From Methanocella sp. (GTDB lineage Archaea; Halobacteriota; Methanocellia; Methanocellales; Methanocellaceae): a DNA stretch of 50,307 nucleotides. A model generated the notes under the pieces. That model searched no databases and was not told the DNA's origin. It worked only from the letters and a program-made list of their open reading frames with translations. The stretch spans positions 1-50,307 of the forward strand of contig NZ_DATJPM010000043.1 of NCBI RefSeq assembly GCF_035506375.1. The letters run 5' to 3'. Both the position numbers and the translations under genes were made by a program. This document shows, piece after piece, positions 16,257 to 24,099 of the stretch (position 1 is the stretch's first letter; each line of letters begins with the position of its first letter).

Positions 16257-16889
16257 ATGGCTTACGATTGGATCTTTGACAGGCTCGACGATGAGAAGAT
16301 ATCGCGTAGAACCGTGCTGAAAGCCGGCATCGCAACGGGAGTGGGCATCGCCGGCTTATCCGTTGCCGGGTGCGCGGGCCCTTCCGTGACGCCCTCGCCC
16401 ACCGTAACCCCATTACCCGCGCCGACTACCGGCGTCGGCAATATAACGAATACCGGGGCAAGGACAATGGCAAACGTGATCTACTATACCATGACGGGAA
16501 ATACGAAAAAAATGGCAGACGTGATCGCGGAAGAGCTCGGCGTCACGGCCGTCAGTGTAAAGGATGTGACGGGGGTCCCGTCAAACGGGATCCTGTTCCT
16601 GGGCTCTGGCTGCTATGGCGGCAAGCCCGGCGACGCCATGGTGAAGTTCATCGCGAATAACGATTTCAGGGGGCGGAGGGTGGCCCTTTTTGGCACATCC
16701 GGCGGTGGCGTTGGGCAGGAAACACAGGCCATGGTGGAAGCGTTAAAACAAAAAGAGGCCATAGTCCTGGGCAGTTATGATAGAACGGGGACCACCTTCG
16801 TGTTCATCAACTCCGGCCACCCGGACCGTAATGACCTGGAAGGCGCACGAAGGTTCGCGAGGGAGATGGCGGCGCTTAGTAGTCAATGA
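16257..16889 (+). CDS. Exported flavodoxin-like lipoprotein (Tat and lipobox signals)
   Basis: The protein (210 residues) starts with a twin-arginine motif (SRRTVLKAG, 16-24), a hydrophobic stretch and a lipobox-like SVAGC with Cys at 39. A Thr/Pro linker follows (VTPSPTVTPLPAPTTG), then a flavodoxin-like domain from about 71 to the end, with the phosphate-binding loop TMTGNTKK and the later FLGSGCYGG and FGTSGGG loops. This predicts a cofactor-loaded, Tat-exported, lipid-anchored electron carrier outside the membrane. GGAG lies 6 nt before the ATG. FMN binding is inferred from the family. The electron partner is unknown, and no oxidoreductase is adjacent. Confidence 0.8.
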   Translation: MAYDWIFDRLDDEKISRRTVLKAGIATGVGIAGLSVAGCAGPSVTPSPTVTPLPAPTTGVGNITNTGARTMANVIYYTMTGNTKKMADVIAEELGVTAVSVKDVTGVPSNGILFLGSGCYGGKPGDAMVKFIANNDFRGRRVALFGTSGGGVGQETQAMVEALKQKEAIVLGSYDRTGTTFVFINSGHPDRNDLEGARRFAREMAALSSQ

Positions 16890-16914
16890 CCGAAAACTAA
16901 TGGATGGAGATCCG

Positions 16915-17037
16915 ATGGCTCAAGCACAAGAAAAAAATCCCCCAGATATGGATATAACAGATACACGCTGGAAGGGCCTCTACTCGATAGGTGGCATATT
17001 CTTCATTCTCGTCGCTGGCGATGATCGCTTATTTTAG
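16915..17037 (+). pseudogene. Truncated start of a membrane protein
   Basis: A 40-codon frame begins MAQAQEKNPPDMDITDTRWK and continues with the start of a transmembrane helix (GLYSIGGIFFILVA) before running out. The sequence looks like the cytoplasmic N-terminus and first helix of a multi-helix protein of the type encoded just downstream (DUF4386-like), cut off by deletion or frameshift. It could instead be a real tiny membrane peptide. Confidence 0.4.
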
Positions 17038-17065
17038 ATCGATTAAAATAGAAAGGAGCAAAATC

Positions 17066-17827
17066 ATGGATAGTGAAACTGGTAAAATAAACTCTATAAA
17101 AAATACCGCAAGGATCGTGGGAGTATTATATATTATCGGAACGGTCGCAGGCATACTGAGCGTTGTCATTACCGGGCCGATTTTAAATACACCAGATTAT
17201 CTGGCGAAAATACCGGCAAATGAAAGCCAGGTGATCATGGGAGCGCTTTTCATATTGATAATGGGCCTGGCACTGGCGATGGTCCCGGTCTTAATGTATC
17301 CCGTCTTAAAAAAATTTAATGAAACCCTGGCTCTCGGGTACGTCGTTTTCCGGGGAGGGCTCGAGACATTTACCTATTTTGCAGTGGTCATCAGCATCCT
17401 GTTACTATTGCCATTAGGCCGGGCATTCATTCAGGCCGGAGCCCCGGATCAATCCGATTTTCAAGCAATGGGGACTTTATTACAGGGAGCAAAGGCGATC
17501 AGCGCGAATCTTACGGAAATCGTGTTTCCCCTTGGTGCCCTGATGTTTTATTATGTCTTATACCGGTCGAGGCTAATACCTCGCTGGATATCAGGCTGGG
17601 GCCTCATTGCAGTCGCCTTGTTTATAGCCGAGGCCTTGTTAAATCTGTTCGGCGTCATCACCCCGGACTCGATCATCCAGACTCTGCTCGTCCTTCCGAT
17701 GGCAGTGCAGGAAATGGTCATGGCCATATGGCTGATCGTTAAAGGATTCGATCCATCCGCAATCGCTTCCATATCTGCCGGAGCCGATCATGATAAGGTC
17801 GCGATGGCGGTAAACTTAGCTAAATAA
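17066..17827 (+). CDS. DUF4386-like multi-pass membrane protein
   Basis: The 253-residue product has about six hydrophobic helices, beginning with TARIVGVLYIIGTVAGILSV, and resembles the DUF4386 family of unknown function. The start at 17066 has an excellent ribosome site (GAAAGGAG, 8 nt before). The longer frame from 16991 overlaps the upstream fragment and is not needed. The 3' end faces the J-domain gene. Confidence 0.7.
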   Translation: MDSETGKINSIKNTARIVGVLYIIGTVAGILSVVITGPILNTPDYLAKIPANESQVIMGALFILIMGLALAMVPVLMYPVLKKFNETLALGYVVFRGGLETFTYFAVVISILLLLPLGRAFIQAGAPDQSDFQAMGTLLQGAKAISANLTEIVFPLGALMFYYVLYRSRLIPRWISGWGLIAVALFIAEALLNLFGVITPDSIIQTLLVLPMAVQEMVMAIWLIVKGFDPSAIASISAGADHDKVAMAVNLAK

Positions 17828-17908
17828 AAGGTGTAAAATAAGGCTGTCATAGCTGGAAATGAAAGAGGGACACATATAATTTGAACAGTATGCCCCATGA
17901 TTTACCTA

Positions 17909-18865
17909 TCAGGAGAGCGACAGATCCTCGGTCACGATAGCATAGGGCCCGACGCCGAAAGGCCGCGAGCACGCCTCGCTCTTCGTCTGGTTATCCCGGG
18001 CGTAGAGCACGTAGCGCTCTTCTATCACGCCGTCCAGGCCCATTGTATTGTTGACGGGAATGAGCTGGAAGTAACCACCGGGGCCGGTGAACGTCTGATA
18101 GTACCGGATCGCCTTATCGTTCGCATCGCAAATGGCGACATATATATCGCCCGGCCAAATACCCGCCCCAGGCTCTGTGATCCTGCCCTTGACAATGCCC
18201 GACTTGGCCATGAGAACGGGGAATACGGAGGCCTTTTGGCCGGCCGACGGCACGGCAGTCGCCGTCGGGATGGGGGTTGGCGTAATGGCAGGAGTCGGGC
18301 AGGGCGATATATGAGGAATAGGGGTCGTGGTCACCGGCATCCTTTGGACTGCGGCTGCCTGCGAGGCTGCGACAGGTGTTGCGACAGGGATCTTTGGGGA
18401 ATATGTGAAGACGGGAGAATCGCCAGGGTTGTTATGGACGAGCGGAAGAATAAATAAATATGACATGCTCAGGAGCACGACAGCCATAACGAGGGCATAT
18501 GCTTTTACCCGGCTACTCGTACGAGATACGCTATGATAGTTAATGTTCGGATCGGCCTTCGGGGCCGGCTCCCGGTATGAATATCGGCGTTCTGCCGTTT
18601 GCCGGCGACGGTATTCGGGGCGTGGGCGGGAGATATACCACTCGTCATACGATCGCCTTTTCTCCGGGTCCGACAGGACCGCGTAGGCATTATTGATCCG
18701 CTTCATCGTTTCGACGGCCGCGGGCGACGCGTTGACATCGGGATGGAACTGTTTTGCCAGCTTATAGTAGGCCTGCTTTATCTCATCCACGGTACAGCCG
18801 GGCGTTAAGCCAAGGATCGAATAAAGGTCGTCGGGCATGGGGACGATACCAGCGGCATCGTTCAT
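17909..18865 (-). CDS. Membrane-anchored J-domain protein
   Basis: A DnaJ domain occupies residues about 13-75, with the HPD triad at 41-43 needed to stimulate a DnaK ATPase. After a basic Arg/Tyr-rich linker, a transmembrane helix (about 122-144) leads to a Pro/Thr-rich spacer (about 165-205). The end is a beta-sandwich-like region (GIVKGRITEPGAGIWPGDIY onward) recalling carboxypeptidase-regulatory-like domains. The predicted topology puts the J domain in the cytoplasm and the C-terminal domain outside. No dnaK or grpE is in view. The combination is unusual; the role is unknown. Confidence 0.8.
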   Translation of the reverse strand: MNDAAGIVPMPDDLYSILGLTPGCTVDEIKQAYYKLAKQFHPDVNASPAAVETMKRINNAYAVLSDPEKRRSYDEWYISRPRPEYRRRQTAERRYSYREPAPKADPNINYHSVSRTSSRVKAYALVMAVVLLSMSYLFILPLVHNNPGDSPVFTYSPKIPVATPVAASQAAAVQRMPVTTTPIPHISPCPTPAITPTPIPTATAVPSAGQKASVFPVLMAKSGIVKGRITEPGAGIWPGDIYVAICDANDKAIRYYQTFTGPGGYFQLIPVNNTMGLDGVIEERYVLYARDNQTKSEACSRPFGVGPYAIVTEDLSLS

Positions 18866-19102
18866 TTCCGATTATTTATATGATATCTACGGTATAAGCG
18901 GTTTTTATCGCCGGCACCCGGGAATTGCCGCGGAATTTAGATATAGGCACCGTAGGCGTATTTACTCATATAGAGTCTACAGTCCAAAACATTTTCTAAT
19001 CGTTTAACGCATGTTGGCTTGGATAAGCACCTTAAACCTATGGTACGTCACTCAGGCCTGCGGCGCCCGATATGACGAGCTACGCGACTTCACTCGCCCG
19101 AT

Positions 19103-19639
19103 CTAATGTTGCCATGGGCGCCGCACCGGCCGCTTTTCGCCGGTTTCGCCTTCTTCAATTCCTGGGGCTCGCGTACGGGAAAGCAGCGAGGCTACGCTAT
19201 AGGCTTCGAGCGCGCAGGCCAGCGCGAGGCCGATGAATACCAGTGGTATCCCCAGGATGCCGATCGCCGGCCTGCCCCAGGCCTCCAGGATGTTGTTGGC
19301 CCCGGCCACGATACCCAGGAGGACGAGGGCGATGGCGAGTATATTGCAGCTTTCGAGAAAGCCGTCGAGCCGGCTCAGTAAATAGAGGCCGGCAATACAC
19401 ACGGACCCGGCGAAAATCTTCGCCTCGACGACCGCCAGCGGCCCGTCGCCCAGAACCCGGACGATGGGCGATATCTCGCTGTCCAGGGCGTTCACGCCGG
19501 ACGCGGCGAAGACGTGGACGCAGTACAGCGTCGTCGCCGTATCCAGGGCGACGTAGGATAAAAAGACGAACACCAACAGCACACGGAAGGTCTGTCGTGA
19601 GCGAAGGATACTGCTCAATAGATTGGGAATATTCACCAC
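19103..19639 (-). CDS. Four-helix membrane protein, possibly DUF5658-like
   Basis: This 178-residue protein has about four transmembrane helices, a pattern of Asp then Glu in the first loops (YVALDTATTLYC, ALDSEISP) and a basic C-terminal tail. It recalls DUF5658-type archaeal membrane proteins, but only weakly. Translation starts at one of two adjacent GTG codons overlapping GGGAGGTG. Function is unknown. Confidence 0.6.
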   Translation of the reverse strand: MVNIPNLLSSILRSRQTFRVLLVFVFLSYVALDTATTLYCVHVFAASGVNALDSEISPIVRVLGDGPLAVVEAKIFAGSVCIAGLYLLSRLDGFLESCNILAIALVLLGIVAGANNILEAWGRPAIGILGIPLVFIGLALACALEAYSVASLLSRTRAPGIEEGETGEKRPVRRPWQH

Positions 19640-19907
19640 ACCTCCCTAGGGGGGTCGGCGGGTGGCGGCTTAACTATTTGCCGAATAAGGCCGATGAAAC
19701 ATATTCATCCGATGCCGATATTTACACTTTTAGCCTTTTTCATCCGTAAAAATAGGCGAATAACCACTATATCCAATAATTTATTTTTGGCGATCGGGGA
19801 TTATGCCGCTACTTACGCGGCATTTATCGATAAAACGTTTGGACATTTAGGGCCATATTATTTTATAATGTTTACATTAGGAATATTTCAGATATACCGG
19901 TGATACC

Positions 19908-20081
19908 ATGGAATTCAATATCACCTCAACATGCCGTAAATGCGGCCGGAAATTCTCGACGCTCAAGCGCTATAATGATTTTTTAAGCCGATGGGAACTG
20001 GACAGCGATTCGTGCGAGGAGTGCGCGCAACGCCCTGCAAAGCACATCGCAGAGGTGTCGCCAATGGTCGATATGGATTAA
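19908..20081 (+). CDS. Small zinc-finger-like protein (57 residues)
   Basis: A short frame starts MEFNITSTCRKCGRKFS and has two Cys pairs, CRKC and CEEC, about 24 residues apart, typical of a zinc ribbon. The ATG is preceded by CCGGTGATACC, a good archaeal ribosome site, and a TATA-like TTTTATAA lies about 45 nt upstream. The codon pattern is clearly coding. Similar zinc ribbons act in transcription or RNA binding, but the target is unknown. It is followed 114 nt later by another protein of this size class. Confidence 0.65.
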   Translation: MEFNITSTCRKCGRKFSTLKRYNDFLSRWELDSDSCEECAQRPAKHIAEVSPMVDMD

Positions 20082-20195
20082 CCGGCACACTCCTATCTCC
20101 GGATGATCTTTTAACGTTTAATGATAAAATTATATATTGCGAGAAGTAAGTTTATCAATATATAGACGCCCATAGAATATAATCGTAACCATCAT

Positions 20196-20366
20196 ATGGC
20201 AGTATTTCCGAAATGTAAACATATGAAAACGCATGTGTGTGAGGATTGCGGGAACGAGCTATTCTTTCCGCAGCGTATAATAACGAATGGACAGCTTAAG
20301 AAATTATGCTTTCACTGCTGCCTGAAATATATGGGCCAGAAGAATGAGAAGCCGATAAAGGCCTGA
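20196..20366 (+). CDS. Small Cys-rich zinc-ribbon-like protein (56 residues)
   Basis: The frame begins MAVFPKCKHMKTHVCEDCGN and carries C7, the CEDC pair at 15-18 and CFHCC at 38-42, a likely metal-binding arrangement. A TATA-like AATATATAG lies about 35 nt upstream, giving a very short leader. It is in tandem with the preceding zinc-finger-like gene but has its own promoter. No family is recognised. Confidence 0.6.
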   Translation: MAVFPKCKHMKTHVCEDCGNELFFPQRIITNGQLKKLCFHCCLKYMGQKNEKPIKA

Positions 20367-20403
20367 AGGTTCTGCCAAGCCTGCGAATCAGCAGATCGAT
20401 GGT

Positions 20404-21027
20404 TCAAATCCCTTTCAATATGTTTTTATGTATATTTTGGAGGTAAAAGCGGGCTTCTTTAAAATCGGGATTTAAACGGATAGCTTCGTTAAATTCATAA
20501 ATGGATTCGGACATTAAACCTTTTTTATAGAAGACGAGTCCCAGCGTATAGTGGGCTTCCGGGAAATCCGGCTTAAGCCTTAAGGCCTCCTGGTATTCTT
20601 GCACCGCATCGTCCAGCGCTCCCCGATTTTTATAGACGTGTCCCAGTGCATAATGAGCTTCTGGAAAATCCGATCTTATCCTTAAAGCCTCCTTATATTC
20701 CTTTACCGCATCATCCGATGCACCCTTTTTTCTAAGGACTTGCCCAAGGCCATAGTGAAATTGTGGATTATTGGGGCTCATATGGATTGCCACCGTGTAC
20801 TCTTTTATAGCCTCGTCGAACATCCCTATTCTATCGAATACATGCCCTAAACCATTATGAGCATGTATGTCATTAGATTCTAGCTGAATGGCTTTTTTAA
20901 ATTCATCTAAGGCCTTATAAAATAACCCTCGACTGAAAAAGACATAACCAAGTCGGTCATGGACCTTTGGATCATTCGGATTTAGTCTGGCAGCCACTAT
21001 ATAGTCAATAATATCCTCGTTAATCAT
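20404..21027 (-). CDS. TPR-repeat protein
   Basis: The 207 residues are almost entirely tetratricopeptide repeats, about six of 34 residues, with consensus segments such as PEAHYALGHVYKNRGALDDA followed by PEAHYTLGLVFYKKG. Two adjacent repeats are nearly identical, so repeat duplication is recent. TPR proteins are protein-protein scaffolds; the partner is not evident. There is no signal peptide. It is downstream of, and in the same direction as, the winged-helix gene. Confidence 0.85.
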   Translation of the reverse strand: MINEDIIDYIVAARLNPNDPKVHDRLGYVFFSRGLFYKALDEFKKAIQLESNDIHAHNGLGHVFDRIGMFDEAIKEYTVAIHMSPNNPQFHYGLGQVLRKKGASDDAVKEYKEALRIRSDFPEAHYALGHVYKNRGALDDAVQEYQEALRLKPDFPEAHYTLGLVFYKKGLMSESIYEFNEAIRLNPDFKEARFYLQNIHKNILKGI

Positions 21028-21137
21028 CTATGCCCTTTATAAAAATTATTACCATATTATATAAAATATCGCTCAATAGAATAAAGAGAAAGGCTGTTCA
21101 AGTATGTACCGCATTGCAGGAAAAATTTATAAAAAGA

Positions 21138-21458
21138 TCAAATCTCACGGCGTATGTTCGCGTCGAACCGCCCGGCGTTGGCCTTATTCGACTGCCCGGG
21201 CAGGATATTCGCCGCTTTCTTGCCGTTCTCCGTGAGGGAATAGCGGTCGTTATTCTTTACGATGACTTCCTTTTCCTCCATCACCTTGAGAACGTTCTTC
21301 AGCATGATGTTGGGCATTCGCGTCAGCTTCTGAAGGCTTTCATAAGTCTCGCTGCCATTTTTGTGGAGCACGTCGAGTATCTGTTTTCGTTTTACGTTGC
21401 CGCTTATAAAGCTGGCCATTTTTTCTTCGACTGTTGCTTCAGCCATTATATCACTCAA
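21138..21458 (-). CDS. Winged-helix transcriptional regulator-like protein
   Basis: This 106-residue protein has a winged-helix DNA-binding core: helix KRKQILDVLHKNG, recognition helix TYESLQKLTRMPNIMLKNVLKVMEE and wing VIVKNNDRYSLTENGKKAA. It is a candidate local regulator, with no sensor domain visible. An internal Met at codon 5 is an alternative start. Confidence 0.75.
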   Translation of the reverse strand: MSDIMAEATVEEKMASFISGNVKRKQILDVLHKNGSETYESLQKLTRMPNIMLKNVLKVMEEKEVIVKNNDRYSLTENGKKAANILPGQSNKANAGRFDANIRREI

Positions 21459-21595
21459 TTAAGATATGGCGCTACATTGAAAAAAGGCTTTTCCTATAAC
21501 ATGTGATATGTCAGGCCTGTCCATTATGGCGTTAAAAATCTTTATAGCTAAAATCACCATAATATTATGTTAATAATTTAGCTGGTATCAGAAAT

Positions 21596-21862
21596 ATGAA
21601 GCGCTTGTTATTCATTGTGGCCGTCATGCTGGCGCTGGCCGTGAGCGGCTGCTGTTGCTGCTGTGTTCCCATGCCCGATGTACACAGGCCGGTCATATTT
21701 CCATACTTACAGTGGTATACGACTCCGACGCCTGTGCCATCCGTGACTACCGTGCCGACGACGGTGCCAGCGGCGACTCCGATTATATCTATCACTCCCA
21801 CGGCCATGCCGACGGTCTCACCGGGGCCGTCACAATACCCGACAATGCCGCCCTGGGTATGA
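21596..21862 (+). CDS. Small Pro/Thr-rich lipoprotein
   Basis: The 88-residue product has a signal peptide with lipobox-like AVSGC followed by four more Cys (SGCCCCC), then a low-complexity Pro/Thr/Val tail (TTPTPVPSVTTVPTTVPAA). It is probably a lipid-anchored surface protein with an extended, perhaps glycosylated stalk. No catalytic domain is present. Its 3' end meets the nitroreductase gene. Confidence 0.6.
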   Translation: MKRLLFIVAVMLALAVSGCCCCCVPMPDVHRPVIFPYLQWYTTPTPVPSVTTVPTTVPAATPIISITPTAMPTVSPGPSQYPTMPPWV

Positions 21863-21866
21863 TCAG

Positions 21867-22415
21867 CTAATACTTTTCTCGATAAACGATCTCGTCCAGC
21901 GGTTTCCGGTATGAGCCCGTCGATACTATCCGCATTATGCTATTTTTCGCCGTTCCGCCCACGCTCTCCGCGGGGTAGCCTAAAGGCATGACGGCGACGA
22001 CCCGCATAGCGTCGGGTATGTTCAGGATCTCCTTGACCGCGTCCTCGTGAAAGGCGCCCAGCCAGCAGGTGCCCAGTCCCAGCTCCGTGGCCTCCAGCAT
22101 CATGAACGACAGGGCAATGGAAACATCGACGGTGTAGGCGAGCTGTCCGCAGGGCATATAGTAGTCCGTCCCGACCGCGCACCCGACCAGCGTCACCGGC
22201 GCCTGCTCGACGGACCTCTGGCCCATCGCCGCTACGGCGAGCTTTTTTCTGGTCTCCCGGTCCCGCACGACGATAAACCGCCATTCCTGCCGGTTCTTCG
22301 CGGAGGGCGCCAGCCTCCCCGCCTCGAGAACTTTTTGCAGCTTCTCTTCCTCCACGTCCTTATCGGCATACGACCGGATGCTCTTCCGGCTCTTGATCGC
22401 CTCGAAAACGTCCAT
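21867..22415 (-). CDS. Nitroreductase-family flavoprotein
   Basis: This 182-residue FMN-dependent NAD(P)H or F420H2 oxidoreductase-type protein has the family start DVFEAIKSRKSIRSY, the flavin-contacting PSAKNRQEWRFIVV, and the later ELGLGTCWLGAF and PLGYPAE segments. The usual length and motifs make the family secure; the substrate is not predictable. Confidence 0.88.
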   Translation of the reverse strand: MDVFEAIKSRKSIRSYADKDVEEEKLQKVLEAGRLAPSAKNRQEWRFIVVRDRETRKKLAVAAMGQRSVEQAPVTLVGCAVGTDYYMPCGQLAYTVDVSIALSFMMLEATELGLGTCWLGAFHEDAVKEILNIPDAMRVVAVMPLGYPAESVGGTAKNSIMRIVSTGSYRKPLDEIVYREKY

Positions 22416-22431
22416 ATGAACCCCTCTAATA

Positions 22432-22527
22432 TCAAGTAATTTCTTTTTTATAGATTCTGACTATTTCGCCCTCTCTGTACATTTCGTCACCCATATACAC
22501 CCAGCCCTTCTTTTCACAGTACCCCAT
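22432..22527 (-). pseudogene. C-terminal fragment of a GNAT-like acetyltransferase
   Basis: A 31-codon frame encodes CEKKGWVYMGDEMYREG followed by a basic beta strand, which looks like the last two strands of a GNAT acetyltransferase (YEKxGW.. pattern). A stop lies two codons upstream, so the rest of the domain is absent. It lies just upstream of the nitroreductase start and is probably a deletion relic. Confidence 0.35.
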
Positions 22528-22617
22528 GAGTCATAATGGCCGGGCGTAATAATATTTGCTATGACCGCCTGCACTACAATCGAAAAAATATTAATAGGTT
22601 GAAGCACTACAAAAATA

Positions 22618-22636
22618 TAGACACGTATAGTGTCTA
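22618..22636. promoter_or_regulatory. Operator-like dyad
   Basis: TAGACAC (22618-22624) and GTGTCTA (22630-22636) are exact complements around 5 nt. They lie just before a 57-codon gene starting at 22652 and downstream of an AT-rich TATA-like stretch at about 22583-22596. Confidence 0.45.
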
Positions 22637-22651
22637 GTAGGGGATAGAAAA

Positions 22652-22825
22652 ATGATGGAATCCTGTGCAGTAGATGACGCTTTTGTCATGCACTTCAACG
22701 TACCGTACGACAATATCGACCTGTATGTCTCGTATGCCCGGCAGGTAGAGTTCGAGTTCCAGGCCTGCGTGGACGAGCTCCTCGAGCAGTACGGCATGTC
22801 GCACCTTAAAGTGAAGTCACGATAA
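22652..22825 (+). CDS. Small acidic protein (57 residues), unknown
   Basis: The frame MMESCAVDDAFVMHFNVPYD continues through an amphipathic helix (ARQVEFEFQACVDELLEQYG) to 57 residues. Codon third positions are GC-rich, as in real genes here, and GGGGATA precedes the ATG. No family is recognised. The dyad at 22618-22636 suggests regulated expression. Confidence 0.5.
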   Translation: MMESCAVDDAFVMHFNVPYDNIDLYVSYARQVEFEFQACVDELLEQYGMSHLKVKSR

Positions 22826-22956
22826 CGTCGATCCCGCGGTAAACGGCTGGTAGCATCGCCTCAGAGCCAGCGTATGCTATATACCTCAAAATCATCAGCT
22901 TTATCCGGCATAAGATACATTATCCTTGATGCCGCAAATAGGCCATCGGATGCCCT

Positions 22957-24099
22957 ATGAAGTTATCGCCAAAAGCCGAAAGGATACCTCCATTTTTCGT
23001 GATGGACGTCCTGGAGCGCGCCCAGGAGCTGGAGCGCTCGGGCCGGAGCATTATCCACCTGGAGGTCGGCGAACCCGATTTTATAACACCGCCCCATATT
23101 ATCGAGGCGGCCGGCGAGGCTTTACGTCGGGGCGAGACAAAATACACTCACAGCCTCGGCCTCTTAGAGCTACGGGAAGCCGTCGCATTTACCTATAAAG
23201 AAAAGTTCGGCGTGGATATCGTTCCGGACCAGGTCATCGTAAACTCGGGCACGAGCCCGGCGATGCTTCTTTTATTCATGGGGCTGCTTGAGCCTGGCGG
23301 TGAGGTGATCATGTCCAGGCCGCATTATGCCTGTTATCCCAACTTCGTCGATGGGGTGGGCGGCAGGGCCGTGTTCGCCCAAACGAAAGAAGAGGGCGGG
23401 TTCCGGCTAGAGCCGGATATTGTAAAAGAGCTAATAGGCCCGAGGACAAAGGCGGTCCTCATCAACTCGCCGGCCAACCCCACGGGCCACGTCATGGATG
23501 CGAATGAATACAAAGATCTATGCGAGGCGGCCGGGAACGTGCCAGTCATTTCGGACGAGATATACCAGGGCCTCGTCTACAAAGGCGAGGACCATTCCAT
23601 CCTCGAATTTACGGATAACGCCTTCGTGCTCAACGGGTTCTCAAAATTATATGCCATGACCGGCTGGCGGCTTGGGTACCTCATAGCCCCGAAAGACTGC
23701 GTTCGCCCTCTGCAAAAACTCCAGCAGAATTTCTTCATCTGCGCCAACAGCTTCGTGCAGCACGCCGGCGTGGCCGCCCTGAGGGGGCCGCAGGACCACA
23801 TTAAGGCGATGGTCGCGGAGTATGACCGGCGCCGGAAATACATGCTCCGCAGGCTCGGGAAGATAGGCCTGCCCGTAAAAAGCGAGCCCGCCGGGGCCTA
23901 CTATATCCTCACGGACGCGAAACAATATAGTAACGACTCTCTCAGCTTCAGCCGTGATATTCTCGAAAAGGCGGGCGTCGCAGTGACTCCCGGCCTGGAC
24001 TTCGGGGCGGAAGGGTACCTGCGGTTCTCTTATTCCAACAGCATGGAGAACATCGGGGAAGGCATGGACCGGCTGGATAAATACTTGCACGGGCTTTAA
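22957..24099 (+). CDS. Class I/II PLP-dependent aminotransferase
   Basis: This 380-residue fold-type I aminotransferase has the N-terminal HLEVGEPDF, substrate/PLP loops NSGTSPAM and NSPANPTG, ISDEIYQG, and the Schiff-base Lys in NGFSKLYAMTGWRLGY; the distal Arg lies near LRFSYSNS. It resembles the aspartate/aromatic aminotransferase group of amino acid metabolism, but specificity cannot be read from sequence. It is convergent with, and overlaps by 4 nt, the neighbouring iron-sulfur protein gene. Confidence 0.9.
   Translation: MKLSPKAERIPPFFVMDVLERAQELERSGRSIIHLEVGEPDFITPPHIIEAAGEALRRGETKYTHSLGLLELREAVAFTYKEKFGVDIVPDQVIVNSGTSPAMLLLFMGLLEPGGEVIMSRPHYACYPNFVDGVGGRAVFAQTKEEGGFRLEPDIVKELIGPRTKAVLINSPANPTGHVMDANEYKDLCEAAGNVPVISDEIYQGLVYKGEDHSILEFTDNAFVLNGFSKLYAMTGWRLGYLIAPKDCVRPLQKLQQNFFICANSFVQHAGVAALRGPQDHIKAMVAEYDRRRKYMLRRLGKIGLPVKSEPAGAYYILTDAKQYSNDSLSFSRDILEKAGVAVTPGLDFGAEGYLRFSYSNSMENIGEGMDRLDKYLHGL

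Noticed and set aside
19694..19903. 69-codon ORF before the first zinc-finger gene
   Set aside because: AT-rich, no ribosome site; it covers the promoter of the downstream gene.
20380..20420. T-loop-like GGTTCAAATCCC, possible tRNA
   Set aside because: No acceptor, D or anticodon stems can be formed, and part of it encodes the C-terminus of the TPR protein.
22591..22797. 68-codon minus-strand ORF
   Set aside because: It opposes the 57-codon plus-strand gene, which has better codon use and a ribosome site.
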